Virus record (IMG/VR): IMGVR_UViG_3300044623_000381
Location: 1-52,155 of that record
Strand: one strand, 5' to 3'
Length of the DNA: 52,155 bases
DNA from: a virus
Made by a program: the position numbers and the translations under genes. The notes under the pieces are model-generated. The model saw only the letters and a list, made by a program, of their open reading frames with translations, was not told the DNA's origin and ran no database searches. Shown here one piece after another: positions 23,316 to 32,325 of this stretch (positions are counted from its first letter, which is position 1; each line of letters opens with the position of its first letter).

Positions 23316-24734
23316 ATGGCAACTACAAATACCCCGTTGGATTTTTCTCCCAACAGTTTTCGTCGGTTAGACCCGACCAAATACACTTCACTCGGTGATT
23401 TCATCGATGAAGTAAACAAGCCCGACAACCGTGATCTTCTCGTTAAGACCTACGGTAACCAAGGCATCACAGGCTTCCTTCAGATGGTAGGAGCTGTCAA
23501 ATCTAACGGTGCTGCCGATGAGGTTCAGTACTGGGAGGAGACTCGCTTGCACCAGCTTCAGGTTGCTACCCTTTCTGCTACTGCTGCAACTGGAGCTACT
23601 ACCCTGACCCTTAACCTTGCATCTGCTGCTGCTACTGCAACTGGATCTACCAAGGCTGCTGCTCAGAAGTATCTTCGCGTTAACGACGTGATTTTGGTTG
23701 GTGGTGTAGACCGCTTCATCATCACTGCTGTTTCTTCTGGCGAATACTCTCAGACAGCTACTGCTGCCGCTACTGCTGTTGCTCTTACCTCTGGCGGCTT
23801 AAGTGCTACAGCCGCTACTGCTGCTGCTAACTACCCCATCGTTGGTAATATGTTTGCTCAGGGAACTGATCAAAACACTGGATACCTAGAATCAAACGTT
23901 GTTAAGCGTACGAACCCATACCAGATCATCAAAGAGGTCTACAAGGTTACCGGTTCACAGGCTACCAACATTGGCTGGGTAAACCTAGGAAATGGCGACT
24001 ACCGCTGGTTCATCAAGTCTGAGAACGACACCCGTCAACGCTTCCTCGACAAGCGTGAGATGATGATGTTGCTTGGACAGCAAGTTACCAACACATCAGC
24101 TACTGGTCTTGGTTCTATTGCTGGATCTGAAGGTTACTTCTCTGCTATCGCTGATCGTGGTGTTGTTGTTAACTCTGGTGCAACCACTACTGCTGCTATC
24201 GCTACGCTTGACGAGCTTGATGTTCTCATCACCGCTCTTGACAAGCAAGGCTCTATGCCTGAGTACGCTATGTACGTTAACCGCCTCCAAGACCTTGCCA
24301 TTGACGATATGATCGCTCAGGGTACGTCTACGGCTGCTAACATCACCGCTGGTGTTACTACTCAGTTCGGACAGTTTGCTAACGCTGCAGATATGGTGAA
24401 GCTTGGCTTCTCTTCATTTATGCGTGGCTCTTACACCTTCCACAAGCACAGCTGGAAGCTCCTCAACGATCCTACGTTGTTGGGCGCTAGCAACTTCCAA
24501 GGTGTTATGATTCCGTTGACCAACGTTGCTGATCCTCGCACTGGAGAGAAGTCTCCAGCTCTTGAGCTCAACTACAAGGCCACGAATGGTTACAACCGCG
24601 AAATGGAGCACTGGATGACAGGTTCTATTCTTGGAGTTACCAATAGCAACACGGACGCTTTGCAGTTTAACTACCGCTCAGAGTTCGCACTAGTTACTCG
24701 CGCTGCTAACCAGCACGTGCTTTTGACTAAGTAA
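23316..24734 (+). CDS. Major capsid protein
   Basis: The 472-residue protein follows the scaffold and precedes a strong terminator, as expected for the most abundant product. The N-terminal arm (residues 1-75) and the C-terminal two thirds read as an HK97-type fold (GDYRWFIKSENDTRQRFLDK, then a spine helix with EMMMLLGQQVTN). Residues about 82-172 form an insert dominated by Ala and Thr with a beta-rich centre (LRVNDVILVGGVDRFIITAV). This may be an extra surface domain. The fold call is by position and overall pattern; no diagnostic motif exists. Codon choice looks uniform and biased, as in highly expressed genes. Confidence 0.8.
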   Translation: MATTNTPLDFSPNSFRRLDPTKYTSLGDFIDEVNKPDNRDLLVKTYGNQGITGFLQMVGAVKSNGAADEVQYWEETRLHQLQVATLSATAATGATTLTLNLASAAATATGSTKAAAQKYLRVNDVILVGGVDRFIITAVSSGEYSQTATAAATAVALTSGGLSATAATAAANYPIVGNMFAQGTDQNTGYLESNVVKRTNPYQIIKEVYKVTGSQATNIGWVNLGNGDYRWFIKSENDTRQRFLDKREMMMLLGQQVTNTSATGLGSIAGSEGYFSAIADRGVVVNSGATTTAAIATLDELDVLITALDKQGSMPEYAMYVNRLQDLAIDDMIAQGTSTAANITAGVTTQFGQFANAADMVKLGFSSFMRGSYTFHKHSWKLLNDPTLLGASNFQGVMIPLTNVADPRTGEKSPALELNYKATNGYNREMEHWMTGSILGVTNSNTDALQFNYRSEFALVTRAANQHVLLTK

Positions 24735-24754
24735 TCAACAGCTTTGTTGATAGG

Positions 24755-24778
24755 AAGGGGGCTTAGGCCCCCTTTTTT
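24755..24778 (+). terminator. Strong intrinsic terminator after the capsid gene
   Basis: AAGGGGGC (24755-24762) and GCCCCCTT (24767-24774) form a perfect 8-bp stem with a TTAG loop, followed by TTTT. It closes the scaffold-capsid transcript. Confidence 0.85.
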
Positions 24779-24808
24779 ATTGCCAAATTTTCGCTTTGCA
24801 TAGAAGTG

Positions 24809-24816
24809 TAATTTTG
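24809..24816 (+). promoter_or_regulatory. TAnnTTTG promoter box
   Basis: TAATTTTG, 30 nt before the ATG at 24847, followed by an A/T-rich leader with a TAATTATTAATTATAATT pattern. The same TAATTTTG box precedes the scaffold gene. Confidence 0.55.
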
Positions 24817-24846
24817 CATAATTATTAATTATAATTCTATTTAACT

Positions 24847-25605
24847 ATGGCACGTCCAGCACGAGCGTCTGCAGCTCCTAAAGCAGAAGAAAGAAAGGGA
24901 AAGATTTTCTCCATCCCCAGTGGTGGCGGAATAATTTCCACAGTAAAGTCAGAGGCAATCATCTACGATCCCGAGACTAATACCAACAGACAGATACGTT
25001 ACTGCCCCAACGAGTCTTCTATCTTTGCCGACGAGCAGAGCAGCCTAGCTGTTCGCCGTCACGTTATCTTCGAGGGTGGGCTACTCTACGCTCCTGCTAA
25101 CCAGCCTAACCTGCTTAAATTCCTAGATCTTCACCCCGCCAACCGCGCAAACGGTGGCGGCTTGTTCGAGGAGGTAAACACCGAAAATAACGCAGAGGTT
25201 GATATCAACGTAGAGTTCCTTCTCCACGATGCCATCGGCCTGATTCGTAGCAAGTCCGTAGACGAGCTTATTCCTGTCGCTATATGGTTAGGTATCGACA
25301 CTGGCCAGAAGAACGCTGAGATCAAGCGTGAGCTACTCCTAGAGGCTAAGGGGAACCCTAAGCGCTTCATTGATCTATTCGATAACCCAACAGTTACCAC
25401 CAGGGCCAACGTTAAGAAAGCTGTTGACTTCCAGATGCTGCTTGCCCGTGAGGACGGTATGTACTGGTTCGACAGCAACCGCTTGATTGTCGCTACTCCA
25501 GTGGGTCAGGACACCGTAAGTGTTATGACTCAGTTCTGTATGACTGAGAAGGGCGGAACAGCTTACGAAACTTTAAAGACAGAGTTGCAAAAGTTGGAGC
25601 AATAG
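24847..25605 (+). CDS. Virion-region hypothetical protein
   Basis: The 252-residue protein has a basic Ala-rich N-terminus (MARPARASAAPKAEERK), a beta-rich middle (AIIYDPETNTNRQIRYCPNE, then VRRHVIFEGGLLYAPANQPN), and a helical C-terminal half. It is flanked by its own promoter and by a second promoter plus terminator, so it is transcribed alone. Its place between capsid and head-tail adaptors suggests a head-completion or minor capsid protein. No family is recognised. Confidence 0.65.
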   Translation: MARPARASAAPKAEERKGKIFSIPSGGGIISTVKSEAIIYDPETNTNRQIRYCPNESSIFADEQSSLAVRRHVIFEGGLLYAPANQPNLLKFLDLHPANRANGGGLFEEVNTENNAEVDINVEFLLHDAIGLIRSKSVDELIPVAIWLGIDTGQKNAEIKRELLLEAKGNPKRFIDLFDNPTVTTRANVKKAVDFQMLLAREDGMYWFDSNRLIVATPVGQDTVSVMTQFCMTEKGGTAYETLKTELQKLEQ

Positions 25606-25615
25606 CGTATATTTG
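25585..25615 (+). promoter_or_regulatory. Promoter with a clear -33/-7 pair, not followed by a gene
   Basis: TTG (25585-25587) and TATATTTG (25608-25615) are 20 nt apart, one of the best spaced pairs here. Transcription would start near 25621. The next thing downstream is a terminator at 25663, not a gene. Confidence 0.55.
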
Positions 25616-25620
25616 CACCC

Positions 25621-25694
25621 TACACTGAACCTCGTTTCATAGGTTAATTGTTGATTGGTTGGAAAGGGCTCTAGAAATGGAGCCCTTTTCTTTT
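25621..25694 (+). ncRNA. Possible ~75-nt small RNA
   Basis: A promoter ends at 25615 and an intrinsic terminator ends at about 25694, with no open frame of useful length between. The transcript would hold a small hairpin (AACCT/AGGTT around 25627-25645) and the terminator stem. This layout is that of a bacterial small RNA. Alternatively the box is a chance match inside the end of the previous gene. Confidence 0.3.
25663..25694 (+). terminator. Intrinsic terminator
   Basis: GGGCTC (25666-25671) and GAGCCC (25680-25685) form a stem, extended by flanking A-T pairs, around an 8-nt loop. TTTTCTTTT follows. It ends the 24847 transcript and the proposed small RNA. Confidence 0.75.
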
Positions 25695-25698
25695 GTTG

Positions 25699-25706
25699 TA
25701 CTTTTG
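25699..25706 (+). promoter_or_regulatory. TAnnTTTG promoter box for the adaptor genes
   Basis: TACTTTTG, 22 nt before the ATG at 25729 and directly after the terminator. It would drive 25729-32309. Confidence 0.5.
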
Positions 25707-25728
25707 TATGAACTACAGATATTAAGAT

Positions 25729-26442
25729 ATGGCATCAGTAAACCGCGTATATTCAGCCCTGAAAGATCTGGTCAACAAGGACCAGCGTGGCTTTGTTACG
25801 CCTGCTGTTTTCAATAACTTCGCTCAGGTGGCGCAGATGAACTTGTTTAACAAGTTATTTAGCGATGCTGCACTCGATAAGAGACTACGTCAGGCGCAGC
25901 TTGATGCAGGAAGAGACAAGTCAAGGGTAAAGCAAAGCAACGAAGACCTCTCGTACTTCTCTAAGAAGTCAACCATCAGTTTAACCACTGGGGTTGGCGC
26001 AAAGCCAACCGACCTTGCAAGGATTATCTCTATACTATCCACCGACTCACCAGCGAAGAGCCTTGCGCTTATCTACGACGAGGAGAAGCTAGAGTACATC
26101 CTAAGGTCTACCCTCAGTGCCCCTACAACGGCGTTTCCTGCTGCTATGGTGGGAGACAGCGTATATGTGTACCCAACTAGTATAGCAAGCGTTATTATGC
26201 GCTACTACAAGACCCCACAGGGTCTTGTTCCGTCCACTGGCGCACGCACCACGGCATCGCCTAAGTTTGGCTATACTGTTGTCGCAGGAAAAGAGGTTTA
26301 TGATGCCACCAACAGCGTTGACTTCGAGCTACCAGAACACTACTTCGCGGAGTTAGTTGTCGAGGTTGCAAAGCTTATAGGGGTCAACCTACGCGACACT
26401 GACGTTTACACTTACGCTAAACAAGAAACTCAACAGCAATAA
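25729..26442 (+). CDS. Putative head-tail adaptor / neck protein
   Basis: The 237-residue protein starts with a helical region (VNRVYSALKDLVNKDQRGFV) and continues with beta strands. It ends with DFELPEHYFAELVVEVAKLI and GVNLRDTDVY, a pattern seen in phage neck and adaptor proteins in which a C-terminal helix docks on the portal. Its place between capsid and nozzle genes supports a connector role. It overlaps the next gene by one base. The assignment is by context and pattern only. Confidence 0.55.
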   Translation: MASVNRVYSALKDLVNKDQRGFVTPAVFNNFAQVAQMNLFNKLFSDAALDKRLRQAQLDAGRDKSRVKQSNEDLSYFSKKSTISLTTGVGAKPTDLARIISILSTDSPAKSLALIYDEEKLEYILRSTLSAPTTAFPAAMVGDSVYVYPTSIASVIMRYYKTPQGLVPSTGARTTASPKFGYTVVAGKEVYDATNSVDFELPEHYFAELVVEVAKLIGVNLRDTDVYTYAKQETQQQ

Positions 26443-27185
26443 TGGCACAGGATACCGTATCACTTGAGCAGGTCATTACGGACTTCGTCATATCGATGGA
26501 GAGTGATGACTATGCAAATACCGCCTCAGACACCCTTATTCGCAACCTAGCGCTAAGAGGTATCAGAGAGATGGGATTCGACATCCTGAAGCGCCTAAAG
26601 GCCACTGAGCTCAACATAGACTTAAGCACCAACACAGTGACGTTGCCAAACGATTATGTTGACTTAGTAAAAATTGGAATAGTAGGATCAGATGGACTTG
26701 TATATATATTCGGAGAGAACAAAAACAAAAACATACTCGCTAACCAGCAGCCATATCAGATTCCTGATTACCTGCTTGGCTTTGACGACTTTATTTACCG
26801 CAACTATGTGTACGCCACAACCAATGGCCGCTTATACGGCTATGGTGGTGGCCACTACAGCGGAGAGTACCGAATAAACACAGAGCAGAACAGGATAGAG
26901 CTAACCACTGGCACTAGTGTAGACACCGTTTACCTAGAGTACATTGCAGACGAGGCTCGTGCAGCGAGCCCCACCATCCACATCTACGCAGAGCAGGCCC
27001 TGAGGGCGTACATCTACAACCATCTCATCGAGCGCAAGAGTAATGTCCCATTAGGAGAGAAGGCTCGTGCGCGTCAGGAGTACTACACCGAGCGCCGTCT
27101 AGCAAACTCACGACTAAAGTCATTCTCTAAGGATGAAGCACTGAAGACGATTCGCAAGAATTTCAAGCAATCTCCTAAGTACTAG
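26442..27185 (+). CDS. Putative tail tubular / adaptor protein
   Basis: The 247-residue protein has an N-terminal helical part with TLIRNLALRGIREMGFDILK and a strand pattern STNTVTLPNDYVDLVKIGIV that recalls podovirus gp11-type tubular adaptors. A helical C-terminus follows (AEQALRAYIYNHLIERKSNV, then Arg-rich). In T7-like phages this kind of protein forms the ring between portal and nozzle. It directly precedes the very large nozzle candidate at 27192. Context and pattern support it; no unique motif exists. Confidence 0.6.
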   Translation: MAQDTVSLEQVITDFVISMESDDYANTASDTLIRNLALRGIREMGFDILKRLKATELNIDLSTNTVTLPNDYVDLVKIGIVGSDGLVYIFGENKNKNILANQQPYQIPDYLLGFDDFIYRNYVYATTNGRLYGYGGGHYSGEYRINTEQNRIELTTGTSVDTVYLEYIADEARAASPTIHIYAEQALRAYIYNHLIERKSNVPLGEKARARQEYYTERRLANSRLKSFSKDEALKTIRKNFKQSPKY

Positions 27186-27191
27186 TAACTT

Positions 27192-30100
27192 ATGATTGAA
27201 AAACTCATACCGCGATACCTTAACAAGGACGATGATGCCCGCCTAATTAAAAGCATAGAGATGACAGACGCACTTAATGTGCGTGTCTCGTCTGAGGAGA
27301 ATGGCGATGGAGGTGTTGTCAAGAACGCTTTTGGTAACTCAGCTGTTGTATTTCGCTCTGGTAACAACTGGCAGGGATTACCTCACGCCCTACCCGCTCC
27401 AACAAATAAAGTTGTAGGTTCCGTAAGCGACCTAAAGAATGGAGTAATCATATACTTTTTGTATAACAGCAATGGTGATCATTCAATCTATAGGTTTACC
27501 ACTTCACAAAATAATGTAGAGCTAGTCTACCGCGACAGCGTGCTGGCCTTCCAGTCTGACAGCTTCGTAAAGGGAGATGTGATCAATAACCTCTATAACG
27601 AGGTTCTTCTTTACTTCACCGATGGTATAACTCCACCAAAGAAGATTAACGTAACCAGAGCGATTATAGGGGGCTATTCAGAGGTCATCACCAACGGGAC
27701 AGACGAGCAGAAGCTAGAGTTCATTACGTTGGCTAAGAAGCCACCTCTAGACCCACCCACCTACGAGTTCTTTACCGATACAACTGTTGACGATAACAAC
27801 ATCTACGAGGATAATTTTCAGTTTGCCTATCAATATGTTTATCTAGACGGTGAGTACTCAGCGTTGTCTAAGTATACCGACCTAGCTGTTGCTCAGAACC
27901 AGTACCTAGACGGCTTTATTGAAGAGGATCAGAAAAATGAGTATAACGCTATACGTATCTCAGTAGAGTCTTCAATAGCCGATGTAAAGACTATTAAAGT
28001 ATTAGGGCGCAGAGGAAATACTGGTCCTTGGTTTATTGCGGGCGAGATTTCAAATCCCGCCCTTGCAAGTCCAGCTACATTATATATTGAATTTAGGAAT
28101 GATAAACTATATAGGTTTATTTCCCAAGATGATGCGAACAAGATTTATGATGCTGTTCCGCTTACCGCTCAGTCTCAGACCATTTCAGGTTCAAGATTGT
28201 TCTTGGGCAACTACACCGAAGGATACCCAAATCTTCGAATTGATTCAGCAATAATTCCAAACTACGAGAAGGAGGCTCAGGTAATTAATATACCTGTAGA
28301 AACCATTGGCCAGACTGTGACTCCAAACTTTATGGGTCCAGTAAAAGAAATACGTGCAGATATTTCATCTATCCCCGCAGGAGGTGTAACCGCTGATAGT
28401 ATATTAATCATTGATTTCTCTATTGATTTAGGTCGTGTGGAGCTATATGCTCCGGGATACTTTTTTAATTTTGTATCACTAAACGAAAACTTATTAAAAG
28501 TTTACGGCGGTGCCCTTATAGAAAGTTTCGTATACACATCTGCGTTTCCCGTATCGATATACAAAAAGCAATTCGTTCCTGCGGGTACATCGTACAACGA
28601 CATCATTGTATTGATTCAAGCGGAGATAGAGGACAGATACGCTATACTCTTTGGAACAGACACCACAAATCTAGGTCTTGCTAGTCGATTTAGCGCTGCC
28701 GTTGTTCCCAATAATGCTGGGCGTCAAGATCAAAAGTTCTTTAATAACTATGGATTTTTTACTGGATCAGGAACACTAGAGATTGACTCAACTGGCGTAA
28801 GTGGTAATTATGCAAACTTTGTGTTAAGCATACGAGATACTACAATGAGTATGCAGTTCTTGTGTGGTGCTGTCAGCAGCAATCCAAACATCCAAGACTC
28901 TATAAACATTTTTGAAACAGATAACGTAGTTTATAATGGCGATGACAATCAATACACTAAATATCTTGGCATCCTTGATATTATTTCAACAACCGTTGTA
29001 CAGCCAGAGCCTAATAGCACTACTGGAGTTTTTTCATCCAACAGCAAATTTTCTTCTGTCTTAACATCTTCTTCGTTTCTTTCTAGCTTTATCGAGGGAG
29101 TAAAACAATTTAAATCTGGCGCGTCTCACGAGCTTGGGATTGTATTTTATGACGATCGAGGTCGTTCATCAGGCGTTCAGACGCTAAGCAGTCCATATGT
29201 AGAGTGGTATTCTGATAGGCAATATAAGGGGGCTGTATCTATTGTAATGCGAATTAAAAGCCAAGGACCATCTTGGGCTAGAAAGTGGGCGCCTGTATAC
29301 GCCAAGCGTGGGTCCATAGATAGGTTTATCCAGTATTCTGTTATTGATGGATTCATTGCCTCAAATCCAGACGCTGATATTTCCACAATATACTCAAATC
29401 AAAATTCAATTTACCTTTCAATGAGATCTTTGGAGGGCAAAGACAGCTCCTACATAAATGGTAAAGATGCAAACCTTTCATATGAATATACGGACGGAGA
29501 CAAACTAAGGGTAGTTTCATATATTGACGACTCTACAATTACGTTAACAATATCATCAGTAGTAGGCAACATAGAAGTTGGAGACGTATTGCTTGGATTT
29601 GGTCTACAGGGATTTTTTTTCTTTACTATTACTAGTATAAACCTTGTCGGTGGGGTAGGAACTATTCAGGGAACATCAACCCTACCGATTGGCTCAATGC
29701 CTTCTGCTTCTGCAATTTTTAATCCAGATCCAACTAATAGCGTTCAAGTTAACTACACCGCAATATCTGAATCAGAGCAAAAAATATATCCATCAATATC
29801 ATATTTCAATGTATTGGGCTATAGTAATTTTACCGATGACCCAGACACAAACCCAGTATTAAATAGGTCCAATGACGATACTATTTTCAATAGCACTGGG
29901 CAGTTCTTGGTTTTAGAGAACAATGATGGCGCTATTGGATTTAATGCCCAGTCAATTGCTCAAGGTACATCTGTATGGGGTAATAGGTGTATCGTTGAAA
30001 TTTATCGCACAAGAAAAGAGCAATCCGAAGAAGTTTACTACGAAATAGGCGAATCATATAATGTCACAAATGGTTTTCTTTCTAGCGATAGAAATATTGT

Positions 30101-32309
30101 TTCACAAATTGCCGCACTTTGCACCAATGAAAGGCCGCTTCAATTTAGAACTAACATCATACTTTATGCGGGAGACATCATATCAGATGTCTCTGGAAAT
30201 TCAGCGCTTGTCACAAACGTTTTTGAAAGTGTTTCTGCTCCATATAATTATTTTGTAGACTGCACGCTTAGCACCGGATCCTTTACCTCAACCCAAACAT
30301 ACACATTTAATCTATTAAACAGCAGCGATGCTGTTATTCAGTTAACGCAGGGTGACACTTATTTTCGAATTCGTCAACTTAGGTACGGAAGCCAAGCAAA
30401 GTCATTTAATTATTTTGTAGATTATGTTGAGTCGGATACCGTAAGTGATTTTTACGAATCTAAAAACACATCTATTGGTCGTCCGTTTGCTGTACTTCCA
30501 GACGCAAAGACAATCTACAGGACTGGCTCCGTAACCTATTCTGATCCATTTATTGTTGATGTAACAAGGCTTGGGCTGTCTTCGTTTAATCCATCCCTAG
30601 CGCCTTTCTACGACCTCAACTATATCCACGGATCAATCCGATATATGGTCAACAGAGACGACAGCATAGTATTCTTGCAAGACAAGAAGTGTGGCCTGTT
30701 ACCAGTGGGACGTAACTTAATTGAGTACGTAAGCGGACAGCAAGGCGTTACCGTATCCACAAACGTTGTTGGAACACCAAGCTACTACGTAGGTGACTTT
30801 GGAGTTGGAAACAATCCAGAGTCTGTTGCCGTTGAAGGTGGACGTGTTTACTTTGCTGACATACGCAACGGAAAGGTGATGCGCATCTCACAAGATGGGC
30901 TCACCGCAATCAGTGAGACCAAGATGGACTCATTCTTTAAGGGCAACTTTAGGGATATAGTCCAGTTTGCTTCAGTAAAACGAGTAGTTGGAGGCGTTGA
31001 CGACGAGGCAGGCGAATATATTATCGCTAGCGATAGTATCTGCACATCAACAATTGCCATAACAGCAGATGGAGTTGACATAACGGCAGCGTTTGAACAG
31101 CGCTGCATAGGTGACGGTGGAACCTTTGAGGGCACAATATGCTTTGATGCTGCAATAGAAGTCCTTCTTGGCTCGTTTAGCTTCACACTGCAAACAAATT
31201 GTGCAGGCTCTGTTGTATTTGCCGAAATAGAGTACAACGACGACAAACTTCCTCAGTTTAATACAGAGGTTCGTGAGTTTCAAGATATATGCGATACGTT
31301 TGACAACAGCGTAAATGCTGTTGTTTTTTTAGACAGACTTACTGCTGGGCAGGCAATCATTGTTGGAGAAGAGTTTCAGGGCACCAACAGCACCATCTAC
31401 GGTATTGCGACCAACTCTACGTATGATTTCTTTGTCGGTATATCTATAGACCTTTCTGCTGGAACGTTTACCTTTATAAACACCTGCGGAAACTACAATG
31501 GAGCAATATCTAATGTTGGCACTACAGACACAGGTTTCACCGTAGCCTACGATACCGAAGACAAGGTGTGGAACACTAGGTACTCCTACTCACCAGAGAG
31601 GATTGCTACTCTAGACGATACGCTCTACACATTTAAGGCAGGGACGATGTACGTCCACGACGATACATCCAACAGGTCTACATACTACGGCGTTGCGGGA
31701 GGTACTATTGTGGAGGTGATAAGCAACAACAACCCATCTATGGTTAAGTCCTACGAGTCGTTAAGCCTTGAGGGCACTGATGCTTGGGCTACTGTAATCA
31801 CAAACACAGATCAGTCTACGTCAATCCTTACTACCGACTTCAGCGAGAGAGAGCGTGAGTTCTTTGCCTACGTTCCAAGAGACACTAGCGCAAACGTTGG
31901 AACTAGCACCATCACCTCGCTAAGCGGAAGCTCTGAGGTTTTTGTTCTCGGAAACGTAGCCACAAGTGGAGTTTCCGGGTCAACCATTACGTTCACCACT
32001 CCTGTGGGAGATGTGCCATTCCCTTTCGGAGGCACACTCTACAAGGTTAGCGGTTCGACCCTTGTAACCCTTGGGGTAACTGTTACTGCAATCAGCGCTA
32101 ACAAGCAGATTACTGCAAGTGGCGCTATAGCTGGCGTAAGTGACGGAAACACAATAGTGGTCCTTGCTAACGCTGGAGTCGAGGGAGACCAACTGCGAGA
32201 CTACTACGCACGCATCAACCTAACAAACACCGATACATCTGAAATTGAATTGTATGCCGTCAATGCAGTGTTCGCCCAAAGTAATCTACACAACCAACAG
32301 GGACAATAA
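27192..32309 (+). CDS. Very large tail nozzle-like structural protein
   Basis: The 1705-residue protein starts MIEKLIPRYLNKDDDARLIK and continues EMTDALNVRVSSEENGDGG, an N-terminus I associate with nozzle/stopper proteins of Bacteroidota podoviruses. The position after the adaptors equals that of T7 gp12, but at twice the length. It is beta-rich throughout with many Asp/Asn/Gly turns and no catalytic motif. A GDGGTFEGTICFDAA copy near residue 1306 matches the two motifs in the 91-residue protein at 11614. The DNA from about 28300 to 30540 looks more A/T-rich than both ends, suggesting an exchanged middle. Six hexameric copies would form the tail tip. Confidence 0.6.
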   Translation: MIEKLIPRYLNKDDDARLIKSIEMTDALNVRVSSEENGDGGVVKNAFGNSAVVFRSGNNWQGLPHALPAPTNKVVGSVSDLKNGVIIYFLYNSNGDHSIYRFTTSQNNVELVYRDSVLAFQSDSFVKGDVINNLYNEVLLYFTDGITPPKKINVTRAIIGGYSEVITNGTDEQKLEFITLAKKPPLDPPTYEFFTDTTVDDNNIYEDNFQFAYQYVYLDGEYSALSKYTDLAVAQNQYLDGFIEEDQKNEYNAIRISVESSIADVKTIKVLGRRGNTGPWFIAGEISNPALASPATLYIEFRNDKLYRFISQDDANKIYDAVPLTAQSQTISGSRLFLGNYTEGYPNLRIDSAIIPNYEKEAQVINIPVETIGQTVTPNFMGPVKEIRADISSIPAGGVTADSILIIDFSIDLGRVELYAPGYFFNFVSLNENLLKVYGGALIESFVYTSAFPVSIYKKQFVPAGTSYNDIIVLIQAEIEDRYAILFGTDTTNLGLASRFSAAVVPNNAGRQDQKFFNNYGFFTGSGTLEIDSTGVSGNYANFVLSIRDTTMSMQFLCGAVSSNPNIQDSINIFETDNVVYNGDDNQYTKYLGILDIISTTVVQPEPNSTTGVFSSNSKFSSVLTSSSFLSSFIEGVKQFKSGASHELGIVFYDDRGRSSGVQTLSSPYVEWYSDRQYKGAVSIVMRIKSQGPSWARKWAPVYAKRGSIDRFIQYSVIDGFIASNPDADISTIYSNQNSIYLSMRSLEGKDSSYINGKDANLSYEYTDGDKLRVVSYIDDSTITLTISSVVGNIEVGDVLLGFGLQGFFFFTITSINLVGGVGTIQGTSTLPIGSMPSASAIFNPDPTNSVQVNYTAISESEQKIYPSISYFNVLGYSNFTDDPDTNPVLNRSNDDTIFNSTGQFLVLENNDGAIGFNAQSIAQGTSVWGNRCIVEIYRTRKEQSEEVYYEIGESYNVTNGFLSSDRNIVSQIAALCTNERPLQFRTNIILYAGDIISDVSGNSALVTNVFESVSAPYNYFVDCTLSTGSFTSTQTYTFNLLNSSDAVIQLTQGDTYFRIRQLRYGSQAKSFNYFVDYVESDTVSDFYESKNTSIGRPFAVLPDAKTIYRTGSVTYSDPFIVDVTRLGLSSFNPSLAPFYDLNYIHGSIRYMVNRDDSIVFLQDKKCGLLPVGRNLIEYVSGQQGVTVSTNVVGTPSYYVGDFGVGNNPESVAVEGGRVYFADIRNGKVMRISQDGLTAISETKMDSFFKGNFRDIVQFASVKRVVGGVDDEAGEYIIASDSICTSTIAITADGVDITAAFEQRCIGDGGTFEGTICFDAAIEVLLGSFSFTLQTNCAGSVVFAEIEYNDDKLPQFNTEVREFQDICDTFDNSVNAVVFLDRLTAGQAIIVGEEFQGTNSTIYGIATNSTYDFFVGISIDLSAGTFTFINTCGNYNGAISNVGTTDTGFTVAYDTEDKVWNTRYSYSPERIATLDDTLYTFKAGTMYVHDDTSNRSTYYGVAGGTIVEVISNNNPSMVKSYESLSLEGTDAWATVITNTDQSTSILTTDFSEREREFFAYVPRDTSANVGTSTITSLSGSSEVFVLGNVATSGVSGSTITFTTPVGDVPFPFGGTLYKVSGSTLVTLGVTVTAISANKQITASGAIAGVSDGNTIVVLANAGVEGDQLRDYYARINLTNTDTSEIELYAVNAVFAQSNLHNQQGQ

Positions 32310-32313
32310 TTAG

Positions 32314-32321
32314 TACCTTTG
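32314..32321 (+). promoter_or_regulatory. TAnnTTTG promoter box, near-leaderless
   Basis: TACCTTTG ends 4 nt before the ATG at 32326. The preceding TAATTAG is shared with the box at 34720. Confidence 0.6.
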
Positions 32322-32325
32322 CAAT

